Source of the DNA: Bdellovibrio sp. BCCA
GTDB lineage: Bacteria > Bdellovibrionota > Bdellovibrionia > Bdellovibrionales > Bdellovibrionaceae
DNA length: 64,000 bases
Direction of reading: 5' to 3'
NCBI RefSeq assembly: GCF_037996825.1
Contig: NZ_JBBNAC010000001.1
Location: 1,860,001 to 1,924,000, forward strand
Translations under genes and position numbers: made by a program
Notes under the pieces: model-generated
Seen by the model: only the letters and a program-made list of their open reading frames with translations
What the model was told of the DNA's origin: nothing
The model's database searches: none
Shown: positions 1-8,312 of the stretch, piece after piece
Layout: each line of letters starts with the position of its first letter
Position numbering within the stretch: the first letter of the stretch is position 1

Positions 1-52
1 GTCCAAAAGTTTTTAGCGAAATCAGAAACAGGAAAAGAAAAATCTTTTTCAT
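1..52 (-). CDS. 5' fragment of a putative exported protein
   Basis: On the minus strand an ATG at 52-50 opens a frame that stays open to the window edge (17 codons visible). The start MKKIFLFLFLISLKTFG has lysines followed by a hydrophobic core, as in a Sec signal peptide. It begins 3 bases after the stop codon of the pseudouridine synthase gene, so the two are probably co-transcribed. The mature protein lies outside the window, so no function can be given. Confidence 0.5.
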   Translation of the reverse strand, partial: MKKIFLFLFLISLKTFG

Positions 53-55
53 AGA

Positions 56-790
56 TTAATCAAGTGTCTCGTCATCTTCCAGAAAGCGCCATTTACCTTC
101 TGGCAATTGACCCAAGCGAAGTTTCCCGATGCGCACGCGTTTTAATCCGGTCACTTTAAGTCCGACAGCTTCACACATGCGACGGATCTGACGTTTTTTT
201 CCTTCACGTAAAATAAAGCGCAATTGGTCTTGATTGAGCCATTCCACTTTCGCAGGCTTTAAGGCTTTTCCATCTAAAGAAAGCCCATGATTGAGCAGCT
301 TTAATTTGTCGTCAGGCAAAGTGCCTTGCACACGCACGATGTATTCTTTTTCCAGTTTGGTTTCTTCACCGATGATTTTTTTGGCAATACGACCGTCTTG
401 CGTGAAAAGCAAAAGACCTTGAGAGTCGATATCCAAACGCCCGGCGACAGCCAATCCTTGAAAGTGTTCCTGACGTAAACGCTGTTTGGAATCGCCAAAC
501 TGATTTTCTGGCGTGATCAGTTTGATCGCAGGCTGATAGGGTGGTTCAGGTTGCGCTGACACGTAACCAATCGGTTTGTTCAAAATAATCGTCGCTAAAC
601 GCTTTTGTTTTTTTAAAGCTTCCGCTTCCAAGGTGATTTTAACGTTGGGATCTACTTTTGTTCCCAATTGATCAATTTTAATACCGTCAACAAGAACAAG
701 ACCCTTAGCAATGTATTCATCCGCTTCACGACGGGAACAAATGCCTCTTTCAGCCATGAGTTTTGATAAACGTACTTTTTCTTCGCTCAT
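56..790 (-). CDS. RsuA/RluB-family rRNA pseudouridine synthase
   Basis: This enzyme isomerises a specific uridine of rRNA to pseudouridine. An N-terminal S4 RNA-binding domain ([20 protein letters not shown]) is followed by the catalytic domain with the signature [17 protein letters not shown], whose Asp is the catalytic residue. The C-terminal part contains [15 protein letters not shown], typical of the RsuA/RluB/RluE/RluF group. The ATG at 790 is preferred because it makes an ATGA overlap with the stop of the upstream pterin synthase gene and has GGAG at a suitable distance. An upstream start at 808 would add only MDGDPP. The exact target (16S U516 or 23S U2605 class) cannot be told from sequence alone. 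Confidence 0.9.
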   Translation of the reverse strand: MSEEKVRLSKLMAERGICSRREADEYIAKGLVLVDGIKIDQLGTKVDPNVKITLEAEALKKQKRLATIILNKPIGYVSAQPEPPYQPAIKLITPENQFGDSKQRLRQEHFQGLAVAGRLDIDSQGLLLFTQDGRIAKKIIGEETKLEKEYIVRVQGTLPDDKLKLLNHGLSLDGKALKPAKVEWLNQDQLRFILREGKKRQIRRMCEAVGLKVTGLKRVRIGKLRLGQLPEGKWRFLEDDETLD

Positions 791-1176
791 AGGCGGATCT
801 CCGTCCAAAGAGTGTCCATTTCATAAAGCTTGATATAAGAAAGATCTTTTTCTGAAACAGATGATTTTAATTTGTCTAAAAAATAAAGTGCGATGTTTTC
901 CGTAGTCGGAACTTTGTCTTTAAACTCTGGAATCACAAAATTAAGATGTTCGTGATCCAAGCGCGTCGTCAGTTGAGTTAAAAGATTTTGGTATTCTGAT
1001 CTTCTAGAAAGTTCTTGAGAGTTATGAAGAACAAAACCGACTTCCAGAGTGTAGTTGTGTCCATGGCCGTACTGTGTGTAGCAACGGCCAAAAGTATTCT
1101 CGTTTTGAGTTTTATCCCAAAGAGGCTGAGCATAAAAATGAGCGCTGCTAAATGAGCTTTTTAAAGTCAGAATCAT
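787..1176 (-). CDS. 6-pyruvoyl-tetrahydropterin synthase / QueD family protein
   Basis: The 129-residue protein belongs to the family converting 7,8-dihydroneopterin triphosphate to 6-pyruvoyl-tetrahydropterin (PTPS) or 6-carboxy-tetrahydropterin (QueD, queuosine pathway). Zinc ligands are visible as the His in FSSAHF and the two His of GHGHNY. The catalytic Cys lies in [13 protein letters not shown], giving a C-x5-HGH spacing that resembles PTPS-type enzymes (CNNPNGHGHNY) more than the shorter C-x3-HGH of typical QueD. The C-terminal Glu region ([12 protein letters not shown]) is present. It overlaps the genes on both sides by four bases (ATGA), so it sits in an operon with an SDR reductase and a pseudouridine synthase. 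Family membership is secure; whether it serves queuosine or biopterin synthesis is open. Confidence 0.85.
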   Translation of the reverse strand: MILTLKSSFSSAHFYAQPLWDKTQNENTFGRCYTQYGHGHNYTLEVGFVLHNSQELSRRSEYQNLLTQLTTRLDHEHLNFVIPEFKDKVPTTENIALYFLDKLKSSVSEKDLSYIKLYEMDTLWTEIRL

Positions 1177-1919
1177 GTGAGGCTGATTCCTCCATCCACA
1201 GTCAGGATAGCTCCCGTTGTCCAGCTTGAAAGATCCGAACCCAGGAAGTAAGCCGCTTTCGCGACGTCTTCAGGTGTACCAATCCGCCCTAGAGGTTGCA
1301 GCGATTTCATTTTATCTAAAGCCGCCGCTTTTTTGTCGGCGTCTAAACTATGGAAACCATGAATGGGTGTGTCGACAATTCCAGGGCACACACAGTTTGC
1401 ACGAATTTTAAAAGGTCCACCTTCAAGAGCCAGACACTGAGTCCAGTTTACCATCGCCGCTTTGCTGGCAGAGTAAGAAGAGGTTGGTCCCGCAGGGCGA
1501 AGTCCAAGCGTGGAAGAAATATTCACAATGCTTCCGCCGCCTTGCTCTTTAAAGTAAGGAAAAAAAGCACGGGCAATACGCACAGGTCCTAAGAGATTTA
1601 CTTCAAACTGTTTCATCCAAATCTCGTCAGTGCCTTCTTCCGTGGAATGCGTTTGATAAATTCCGGCGTTGTTCACAACGACTTCAATACGATGGATTTT
1701 TGCGGTGAGCATTTCATCAAGGCGTTTGTTCAAGGCTGTGACATCGGTGACATCACAAGAGACAATCGAAGCACCGCTACGGCACTTGGCTGCGACTTCT
1801 TGCAGACGTTCTTTATTGCGAGCCATGAGGTAAACGAAATAGCCGTTTTTAGCGTATTCAATAGCTGTCGCAGCACCGATCCCGCTACTAGCTCCGGTAA
1901 TTAAAGCGGCTTTCTTCAT
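1173..1919 (-). CDS. SDR-family oxidoreductase
   Basis: A classical short-chain dehydrogenase/reductase of 248 residues that uses NAD(P)H. Visible motifs are the Rossmann glycine motif TGASSGIGAATA near residue 9, NNAG near residue 86, a catalytic Ser in NISSTLG, YSASK with catalytic Tyr and Lys near residue 150, and the C-terminal [17 protein letters not shown] lies 6-12 bases before the ATG at 1919. It is the first gene of a tight operon with the pterin synthase, whose start overlaps this stop. In animals and some bacteria PTPS is followed by sepiapterin reductase, also an SDR, so a pterin substrate is possible. The sequence itself looks like a general SDR, so the substrate is unassigned. 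Confidence 0.85.
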   Translation of the reverse strand: MKKAALITGASSGIGAATAIEYAKNGYFVYLMARNKERLQEVAAKCRSGASIVSCDVTDVTALNKRLDEMLTAKIHRIEVVVNNAGIYQTHSTEEGTDEIWMKQFEVNLLGPVRIARAFFPYFKEQGGGSIVNISSTLGLRPAGPTSSYSASKAAMVNWTQCLALEGGPFKIRANCVCPGIVDTPIHGFHSLDADKKAAALDKMKSLQPLGRIGTPEDVAKAAYFLGSDLSSWTTGAILTVDGGISLT

Positions 1920-1980
1920 GGCACATCCCCTGTGGTTAAACTGGACTTATACTAGCAAAGGCGGGGACCGAAGAGAAGTC

Positions 1981-2070
1981 ATGTCCATGCGCGAAGCGTT
2001 TTCCGTCGGAATAAAATTCTTCTTTGTAGGCCTTATCCTATTTTCTGTATTTTGGGGACAGCTTCCTTAA
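1981..2070 (+). CDS. Possible 29-residue membrane peptide
   Basis: A short frame starts with ATG at 1981 and reads MSMREAFSVGIKFFFVGL, followed by a hydrophobic stretch and a final QLP. It has one predicted membrane segment. GAAGAGAAG precedes the ATG as a plausible ribosome binding site, and TATACT at about 1950 could be a -10 element. The frame ends ten bases before a strong hairpin, as expected for a real small transcription unit. It is divergent from the SDR gene. No homology can be claimed. Confidence 0.4.
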   Translation: MSMREAFSVGIKFFFVGLILFSVFWGQLP

Positions 2071-2079
2071 AAAGCAGAA

Positions 2080-2099
2080 AGCCGGGTTGGGTCCCGGCT
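2080..2099. terminator. Bidirectional hairpin terminator
   Basis: The arms AGCCGGG and CCCGGCT enclose a 6-base loop. On the minus strand the stem is followed by TTCTGCTTTTT and would end the small Cys-rich gene. On the plus strand it is followed by CTCTTT and would end the 29-residue peptide frame. Confidence 0.75.
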
Positions 2100-2133
2100 C
2101 TCTTTAACGGTAGAAATTTGAAATGCAAACGAA

Positions 2134-2352
2134 CTAAGCCGCTTTTTTCGCGACGTAGTGATAATACTTCTTATCAAAGTCAGGAGCTTTCATCCCTTCC
2201 TTCGTGATCAAGCCTGCTTTGAACCAATCAAAGTGTTCAGCGCAGAAACCCGCCTTTTCAGACTTTTTCTTGCAGCCTTCGCCGCAGCAGCGAGCCGATT
2301 CCAAGGAAACTACATTGTTTGGGATTTGTTTTTCGAATTTTTTGTCAGCCAT
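2134..2352 (-). CDS. Small Cys-rich protein, possible metal-binding
   Basis: A 72-residue soluble protein with the cluster CCGEGCKKKSEKAGFCAEHF, giving Cys, Cys, Cys, Cys and His ligands spaced like a small zinc-binding knuckle. It continues with FDWFKAGLITKEGMKAPDFD and a Lys/Ala-rich tail. AGGT lies about nine bases before the ATG at 2352. The gene is monocistronic: a terminator lies downstream and a 150-base palindromic spacer upstream. There is no signal peptide. I do not recognise the family; zinc binding is inferred from the cysteine spacing only. Confidence 0.7.
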   Translation of the reverse strand: MADKKFEKQIPNNVVSLESARCCGEGCKKKSEKAGFCAEHFDWFKAGLITKEGMKAPDFDKKYYHYVAKKAA

Positions 2353-2451
2353 CTTGAGTGACCTCCAGTTGAAATCTTAAGCTGGTTGATTGTCTTAAGA
2401 CATAAGACTTATCGGAGGAGGTCATTTGGACTTAAGGACCTAAACGAAAAA

Positions 2452-2511
2452 AGGTACGACGTACCTAGACAGTCTCATTTTGATCCGGGAAAAAGGTACC
2501 TGGTACCTTTT
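2452..2511. repeat. Two GGTACC-type perfect palindromes
   Basis: Two nearly identical palindromes lie 24 bases apart. The first is AGGTACG-A-CGTACCT (2452-2466), preceded by six A. The second is a 21-base perfect palindrome, AAAAGGTACC-T-GGTACCTTTT read across 2491-2511, which overlaps the stop codon of the EAL gene. Read on the minus strand both are hairpins followed by T runs, so they can act as tandem terminators for that gene. Their near-identity suggests a repeated extragenic element. Confidence 0.7.
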
Positions 2512-3721
2512 AAATCAATTTAAGGAAGCGGCCCATGTCGACGGGTTTCGAGAACAGGTACCCTTGGCCATAGCGGGCGCCTAGAGTTTCTAGAACCAGT
2601 GATTCTTCGTTGTTCTCAATACCTTCCGCGATGATTTCAATTCCCATGGCGTGGGCCAAGTGGATGATCGAACTCACAACGGCTTTGGATTTTGGATCGG
2701 TTAAAACCTTCATCACAAAGCAACGGTCAATCTTAAGGAAGCTGATCGGCATTTGTGTTAGGTATTGCAGGCTTGAGAAACCTGTTCCGAAGTCATCAAT
2801 GGAGATTGCATAACCCTGATTACGGCACTGATTTAGCGCTTCAAGAGCGATCGCGCCGTCCATCATGATTCTTTCAGTCATTTCAAGTTTGATGTTCTTT
2901 GTTTGCAGGTCGTGTTTTTCGCGAAGGTCTTCTAAGTTGTTCACGAAATCAGAGTGCGTGAACTGACGGCCCGAGATATTGATACTCATCATAAACTCGT
3001 CAGCCATTTTGTCTTTTTTGTTTAAGCGCAATTGATCCTGAATTGTGCGCAAATCTTTTAAAGCCTGATTGATAATCCAGTGTCCAATCGGAATCACCAT
3101 CGAAGAATTTTCAATCACATCGATGAAAAGATTCGGAGACACCAAGCCATGCAAAGGACTGTTCCAGCGAAGCAAAGCCTCGCAGCCTGTGATTTGTTTG
3201 GTTTTTAAATTCACGATCGGCTGATAGAAAAGTTCGAATTCTTTATTTTGAAAAGCCTGGAAAATTTGATTTTCCAATTTGATTTGATCTAAGGCACTTT
3301 GAGTCCCGTCATCACCAGCACCGGAGTTATCAAACTCGACGTCCGTCACGCGCGTGCCTGTCGGAGTGGTTAAGTTTTTACGGCGCAGTCTTTTAAGAAG
3401 AACACGCATTAAAAGCTGCACGACTTTATCGGCTGTTGAAACACGCTCAAGAACTTGTTGTTTTGTGACGATAGCCAGGCGCACATCTTCAAGAGCGCGC
3501 ACGGAGGCGGAGCGATTTTGATTGTCGATTAAAGCCATCTCACCAAAGATTTCGCCTTCACCTAAGATCGTCAGAGGAATTTCCTCTTTGTCTTTAGTGA
3601 TGTAAATCAGCACGCGGCCCTTTTCGATGATATAGGCACAATCACCGGCATCGCCTTCGCTAAAAATGATTTGATCTTTGTGAATGTCGACGGACTGAGT
3701 TGCTGAATTCATAGAAACCAT
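2510..3721 (-). CDS. Cyclic-nucleotide-binding domain + EAL phosphodiesterase
   Basis: The N-terminal ~130 residues form a CRP-type cyclic-nucleotide-binding domain (IIFSEGDAGDCAYIIEKGRV, then ILGEGEIFGEMALIDNQNRSASVRA). Residues about 155-400 form an EAL domain, which hydrolyses cyclic di-GMP. The motif EALLRW, the Asn of SINISGRQ, the metal-binding pair in SIDDFGTGFSS, the Lys of FLKIDR and AEGIENNEE are all present, so the domain looks catalytically competent. There is no membrane segment. The gene begins one base after the stop of the peptide-binding protein gene, so expression is probably coupled. The start (3721, or ATG at 3712) has no clear Shine-Dalgarno. Which nucleotide binds the N-terminal domain is not evident. 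Confidence 0.9.
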   Translation of the reverse strand: MVSMNSATQSVDIHKDQIIFSEGDAGDCAYIIEKGRVLIYITKDKEEIPLTILGEGEIFGEMALIDNQNRSASVRALEDVRLAIVTKQQVLERVSTADKVVQLLMRVLLKRLRRKNLTTPTGTRVTDVEFDNSGAGDDGTQSALDQIKLENQIFQAFQNKEFELFYQPIVNLKTKQITGCEALLRWNSPLHGLVSPNLFIDVIENSSMVIPIGHWIINQALKDLRTIQDQLRLNKKDKMADEFMMSINISGRQFTHSDFVNNLEDLREKHDLQTKNIKLEMTERIMMDGAIALEALNQCRNQGYAISIDDFGTGFSSLQYLTQMPISFLKIDRCFVMKVLTDPKSKAVVSSIIHLAHAMGIEIIAEGIENNEESLVLETLGARYGQGYLFSKPVDMGRFLKLI

Positions 3722-3722
3722 T

Positions 3723-5186
3723 TTAGGGTCTTAAGTGCAGGTCCGACAAGTCCAGCTGATTCATTTGATTCAATTTCCATCCAATAAATTCAGGTTTTAC
3801 GAGAATTGAGAAGTGAATGGCTCCCAGTGGAATCATCAAATGGTTCTTCATCAGATAATCAGCTCCGGCAAGGCACCATTTCTTTTGCTCTGCGGGCTTT
3901 TTCGTCTGCGCAAGTGAGGACAAAATCTTTTCGTATTCTGGCGATTTAATACGAAGATAGTTCTCAGGGCTTGTTGGCGCGAAAGTTTCTAAAGCCGCAA
4001 GGCAGGTGGGTCGATCCGGAGACACACCTTTACGGAACAGGGCTGGAGGGTTCTGTTGAAGGATTTGTAGAAAGACCTTGTTTTCTTTCACTTCAAGATG
4101 CGTTTTAAGCCCCGCATTTTTAGACCATTGATTTTGCAACCACTCGGTCGCACGTTTGTGATCTTCGCCACCAAGTGCTGAGAACATCAATGTGTAAGTT
4201 TTAGTGCTTGTGATTTTGGGAACCTTCTTAAGATCATAATCGAAGCACGGTGCTTTTTCTGGGAACCAAGAGTCGGGAAGTCCAATACAACCAGGTTTTC
4301 CTTCGGAAGAAAAAATCTTTTGCAATTCAACGTAGTTAAGAGAATAAGTGAAAGCTTTGCGCACATCTTCTTGTGTCGCTAATTCTGGACCAAATCCAAG
4401 ATAGTCCAAACGAATCACGGGATACCAGTAGAAGTCTTTGCGAGTTTTATGAGAAGGAATAAAAAGAGTGGGAAGGCGTCTTAAAAACTGCAATTCGTTC
4501 TTTTCATAAAGTTGCAAAGCCACAGTGTCTTCTTCAATAAAAAGAAATTCGACCTGCGGGCGTTGCGGATGACCGCCTTTGTAAAGGGCATTGGCTTCCA
4601 GAATGATTTTCTGTCCCTTTTTCCATTCTTTAAGCTTGTAAGGACCATTGTAAGCAGAAAGATCTTCTTTCGTCGGCGCTAAAAGAAAATTCGCCAGATT
4701 GTATTCGAAATCAGGATCGGAAGTTTGAAATTCAAATTTCAAAGTAAGTTTATCCGGAGCCGAAACACCTAAAGTTTCCAGACCCTTTTTGCCAGCAAAG
4801 ATGTCTTCCGCATTTTTAATTTTAAAAAGCAGATCCGCGCGGGGAGTGGCGTTTTTTGGATTTAGAATTTTTTTATAGGTGCGAAGAAAATCTTCGGAAG
4901 TCAGAGGCGAACCATCACTCCACACAAGATCTTTTTTAAGAGAGCAGATAAGGCTTTGTTTTTTATCGCGCTTACATCCTGTTCCTAAATCAGGAACAAG
5001 ACCTTTGCTGTCGTCATAACTAAAAATATTGCGATAAAGATTTCCTAAAACATAGCTTGAAGAAGAAGTGCGCTGTTTGTTCGGATCAAGCCCACCAGGT
5101 TCATTGGAAAGGTGAAGACGAAAAACCTTTTCCGCCGCAAAAGTTCCCGAAGAAAATAAAAGAAGAAATGCCAAGATGATTTTCAT
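3723..5186 (-). CDS. Peptide/oligopeptide ABC transporter substrate-binding protein (SBP_bac_5)
   Basis: A 487-residue periplasmic binding protein of the OppA/DppA class. It has a Sec signal peptide (MKIILAFLLLFSSGTFAAEK). The family signatures LSNEPGGLDPNKQRTSSSS near residue 30 and LVWSDGSPLTSEDFLRTY near residue 90 are visible. No permease or ATPase lies beside it; its neighbour is the cNMP-EAL protein one base downstream. It may therefore work with transporter subunits encoded elsewhere, or as a sensor of peptides coupled to c-di-GMP turnover, which is speculation. A hairpin at 5225-5252 separates it from the gene behind. Confidence 0.85.
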   Translation of the reverse strand: MKIILAFLLLFSSGTFAAEKVFRLHLSNEPGGLDPNKQRTSSSSYVLGNLYRNIFSYDDSKGLVPDLGTGCKRDKKQSLICSLKKDLVWSDGSPLTSEDFLRTYKKILNPKNATPRADLLFKIKNAEDIFAGKKGLETLGVSAPDKLTLKFEFQTSDPDFEYNLANFLLAPTKEDLSAYNGPYKLKEWKKGQKIILEANALYKGGHPQRPQVEFLFIEEDTVALQLYEKNELQFLRRLPTLFIPSHKTRKDFYWYPVIRLDYLGFGPELATQEDVRKAFTYSLNYVELQKIFSSEGKPGCIGLPDSWFPEKAPCFDYDLKKVPKITSTKTYTLMFSALGGEDHKRATEWLQNQWSKNAGLKTHLEVKENKVFLQILQQNPPALFRKGVSPDRPTCLAALETFAPTSPENYLRIKSPEYEKILSSLAQTKKPAEQKKWCLAGADYLMKNHLMIPLGAIHFSILVKPEFIGWKLNQMNQLDLSDLHLRP

Positions 5187-5224
5187 AGCTTTAAGCTTAA
5201 CCAGAATTTACGGGAAACGAAATA

Positions 5225-5252
5225 AAAAAGGCCTCCGTGGGGAGGCCTTTTT
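5225..5252 (-). terminator. Strong hairpin terminator of the acyl-CoA dehydrogenase gene
   Basis: The arms AAAAAGGCCTCC and GGAGGCCTTTTT enclose the loop GTGG. On the minus strand the stem is followed by a T run, 7 bases after the stop of the acyl-CoA dehydrogenase gene. Confidence 0.9.
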
Positions 5253-5259
5253 GTCAGAA

Positions 5260-6426
5260 CTATTTATCAAGTTCCATTTTCGCAATTGTTTGCAATTGCA
5301 TGTTTGTTGTTCCTTCGTAGATCTGGCCGATCTTAGCGTCGCGCCAGAATTTTTCTACAGGATACTCTTTAGTGAATCCGTTACCGCCGAAAAGGTCGAT
5401 CGCTTTAGAAGTGATCTTTTCAGCAGCGCGAGAAGCATAAAGTTTTGCCATAGCAGCCGCTTCGATGAAGTCTTGGCCCGCGTCTTTAAGGCGAGCAGCA
5501 TTGTAAACCATCAAACGAGCCGCTTCTAATTCCGTGCGCATTTCTGCCAATTGGAATTGAACGCCTTGGAAGTGAGCGATAGGTTTTCCGAATTGCTCAC
5601 GACCTTTAACATAGCCAAGAGCTGCTTCATAAGCGCCTTGAGCGATACCGATCATTTGTGCGCCGATACCGATACGACCTTCATTCAAAGTCTCGATAGC
5701 AATTTTATAACCTTTACCGACTTCACCTAGAACGTTGGCTTTAGGCACTTCGCAGTTTTCAAAAAGAAGTTCGCAAGTAGAGGAAGCGCGGATGCCCAAC
5801 TTATCTTCTTTCTTACCGACTTTGAAACCTGGGAATGATTTTTCAACTACGAACGCTGTGATGCCTTTGTAGCCTTTACCGTGGTCGATGTTTGCGAAAA
5901 CGATAAACACATTGGCTTCTTTACCGTTTGTGATCCAAAGTTTTGAACCGTTCAAAACCCATTTATCACCTTTATCTTCTGCTTTAAGTTTCAATGCGAA
6001 AGCATCAGAGCCAGAAGAAGATTCAGAAAGAGCGTAAGCGCCAACCCACTCTGTCGCCATTTTGCCCAAGTATTTTTCTTTTTGAGCTTCTGTTCCCCAT
6101 TTAAGGAACGCGTTTGTCGTCAAAGTGTTTTGAACGTCAACAAGAACAGAAACAGAGCCGTCAACGCGACCGATTTCTTCAACAGCTAAGCAAGCCATTG
6201 TGAAAGTCGAACCCGCTCCGCCGTATTTCTCTGGAGTCTCGATACCCATCAAGCCCATTTCGAAAAGTTTTTTAACGATAGCAGGATCCATCTCTGCTTT
6301 TTCGTCCATGTGTGTCACATGAGGTTTGATTTCAGATTCAGCAAAAGCACGAACAGCATCGCGGAACGCGGCTTCGTCTTCAGATAGCATCGTCAAAGCT
6401 GGACGAGCGTTAGATACGTCAGACAT
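5260..6426 (-). CDS. Acyl-CoA dehydrogenase, short-chain type
   Basis: This FAD enzyme introduces the alpha-beta double bond in acyl-CoA and passes electrons to ETF. The protein has the usual ~388-residue length. The FAD-binding segment YALSESSSGSDA, GSKLWITNG and the C-terminal QIYEGTTNMQLQTIAK are visible; the Glu of YEGT is the catalytic base in short-chain enzymes. The start at 6426 (MSDVSNARPALTML) is chosen because GGAGTGACC directly precedes it. A longer frame to 6492 has no comparable site. It is monocistronic with its own terminator. Substrate chain length is not determinable; branched-chain acyl-CoA is an alternative. Confidence 0.92.
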   Translation of the reverse strand: MSDVSNARPALTMLSEDEAAFRDAVRAFAESEIKPHVTHMDEKAEMDPAIVKKLFEMGLMGIETPEKYGGAGSTFTMACLAVEEIGRVDGSVSVLVDVQNTLTTNAFLKWGTEAQKEKYLGKMATEWVGAYALSESSSGSDAFALKLKAEDKGDKWVLNGSKLWITNGKEANVFIVFANIDHGKGYKGITAFVVEKSFPGFKVGKKEDKLGIRASSTCELLFENCEVPKANVLGEVGKGYKIAIETLNEGRIGIGAQMIGIAQGAYEAALGYVKGREQFGKPIAHFQGVQFQLAEMRTELEAARLMVYNAARLKDAGQDFIEAAAMAKLYASRAAEKITSKAIDLFGGNGFTKEYPVEKFWRDAKIGQIYEGTTNMQLQTIAKMELDK

Positions 6427-6611
6427 GGTCACTCCATTCAGTTTGGTTATAACAGTGCGCCTGAAAGTATATGGTTCAAAGAATTTATTCAAGGTCTTGG
6501 AAAGACGAGAGCTTTTCTCTTAACAAGCTGTGTTACACTGTTTGCACTTTATATAAGCAAGTGATTCGACATGCTAGACAAGAGTCTAGGCGTGCTTTAG
6601 CGTGAGGTGAT

Positions 6612-7274
6612 ATGGATTTCGTCGAGATTGGCGCCAAGATTGGCATTTATTTTATTCCGTTTCTTTTTGCACTCTGTTTCCATGAGTACGCTCACGGTTG
6701 GGTGGCGCGTCGTCGCGGTGACAACACGGCGGAGGTGATGGGACGTCTGACGATGAACCCTCTCGCGCACATGGATATGATCGGAACATTGATTCTTCCA
6801 ATCGTTTCTATCGTGTTGGCGACACCGATCTTTTTTGGTTGGGCAAAACCAGTTCCGGTCAATACGCGCAATTTGAAAAATCCAAGAGTGGATATGTTTT
6901 GGATTGCTTTGGCAGGACCTCTTTCTAATATTCTTTTGGCGATTGTCGGTTCGATTTTAATCGCCGTCGTCGCAAAGTATTTCATCGCTCTTAGTTATGC
7001 GGGCGGTCTGATCGAAATCCTCAAAACATTTATCATCACGAATTTGTTCTTAGCGGTTTTCAATATCTTACCTCTTCATCCACTGGATGGCGGAAAAGTT
7101 TTGGCGCGTTTTTTACCGGCACAACTCAACTACAAATTGGAACAGAACGAACACATCACAAGCATGATCTTAATGGCCTTGGTTTTAACTGGAGCTTTGC
7201 GCGTTCTCGCAGTTCCTGTGATCTGGGGATATAACAATCTTGTGACCTTGGCTTTGGGAGGCTTTGGAATATGA
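6612..7274 (+). CDS. Site-2-protease-like M50 metallopeptidase
   Basis: An integral membrane zinc protease of 220 residues. The HExxH motif is CFHEYAHGW (His24, Glu25, His28) in the first membrane segment. The third zinc ligand lies in NILPLHPLDGGKVL near residue 160. It lacks PDZ domains and is of the compact YwhC/Rip-like type, which cleaves membrane proteins within the bilayer. A small hairpin (CTAGAC-AAGA-GTCTAG, 6574-6589) lies between the upstream AT-rich region and the start. It overlaps trpS by four bases (ATGA) and opens a plus-strand operon with trpS, scpA and scpB. The natural substrate is unknown. Confidence 0.9.
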   Translation: MDFVEIGAKIGIYFIPFLFALCFHEYAHGWVARRRGDNTAEVMGRLTMNPLAHMDMIGTLILPIVSIVLATPIFFGWAKPVPVNTRNLKNPRVDMFWIALAGPLSNILLAIVGSILIAVVAKYFIALSYAGGLIEILKTFIITNLFLAVFNILPLHPLDGGKVLARFLPAQLNYKLEQNEHITSMILMALVLTGALRVLAVPVIWGYNNLVTLALGGFGI

Positions 7275-8296
7275 GTTCTGAAGTCAACGGAGTCGTTCAA
7301 GCCCCACCTGCTAAAAAACTGCGCGTAATGTCTGGTATGAGAGTGACGGGACGTCTGCATATCGGTCACTACTGGGGGGCTCTGCAAAACTGGGTGAAAC
7401 TTCAAGACGAGTATGAATGCTTCTTTGGGGCGATGGATTGGCACGGGATGACCACGGCCTACAAATCTCCCAAAGAAATCGCTCCGTGGACGCGCGAAAT
7501 GATCGCTGAGTTTCTTGCTTGGGGAGTCGATCCAGAAAAAGTAACTTTGTTTATTCAAAGCCGCATTCCTGAGCATATTGAACTTTTTATGATCTTCGCA
7601 AATCTAACTCCGATGGGCTGGCTTGAGCGTGTGAACACGTGGAAAGACGCCGTTGAAGAAATGAAGGCGAATGACACGCACAACTTGGGACGCTTTGCGT
7701 ATCCAGTTTTGCAAGCGGCCGATATCGCGATTTACCGTGCGCACAAAGTTCCGGTGGGCGCTGACCAGATTTCTCACTTGGAAATTTCTCGTGAGATCGT
7801 TCGTCGCTTTAATAATTTATATAAAGCAAAACTTCCAGAGATGAATCATCTCTTGACGGAAATTCCTTTGGTTCCAGGACTTGATGGCAGAAAGATGTCG
7901 AAGTCTTATGGCAACACTTTGTATCTCACAGAGGATTCCGAAAAAGATTTAAAGAAAAAAGTAAATATGATGGTCACTGATCCAGCCCGCGTTCGTCGCG
8001 AAGATGTCGGTGAGCCAACAAAATGTTCTGTCTATGGCTATCACAAACTGTATTCTTCTGCGGAAGATCTACAGTGGGTGGAGGCTGGATGTCGCTCTGC
8101 AGGAATCGGTTGTGGGGACTGCAAAGGACGTTTGGCGGCGAATATCGAAAAGATTTCGCTAGAGCCGCGAGAAAAGAAAAAAGAGTTGTTGAATAATCCA
8201 GGTCGCCTTGATTCAATCATCGACGCTGGATGCGACAAAGCGCGCAAGGAAGCCCAAAAAACTTTGGAAATCGTGCGCTCGAGTATGAAATGGTAA
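7271..8296 (+). CDS. trpS: Tryptophan--tRNA ligase
   Basis: A class I aminoacyl-tRNA synthetase that charges tRNA-Trp. The HIGH-type motif appears as GRLHIGHYWGAL near residue 30 and the KMSKS loop as DGRKMSKSYGNT near residue 210. The length of 341 residues is normal for bacterial TrpRS. The start makes an ATGA overlap with the M50 protease stop. The C-terminal part has a Cys-containing segment (GCRSAGIGCGDCKGRLAANI) also seen in other bacterial TrpRS proteins. It lies in the protease-trpS-scpA-scpB order. Confidence 0.95.
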   Translation: MSSEVNGVVQAPPAKKLRVMSGMRVTGRLHIGHYWGALQNWVKLQDEYECFFGAMDWHGMTTAYKSPKEIAPWTREMIAEFLAWGVDPEKVTLFIQSRIPEHIELFMIFANLTPMGWLERVNTWKDAVEEMKANDTHNLGRFAYPVLQAADIAIYRAHKVPVGADQISHLEISREIVRRFNNLYKAKLPEMNHLLTEIPLVPGLDGRKMSKSYGNTLYLTEDSEKDLKKKVNMMVTDPARVRREDVGEPTKCSVYGYHKLYSSAEDLQWVEAGCRSAGIGCGDCKGRLAANIEKISLEPREKKKELLNNPGRLDSIIDAGCDKARKEAQKTLEIVRSSMKW

Positions 8297-8312
8297 GAGG
8301 GGACCATCTTTC

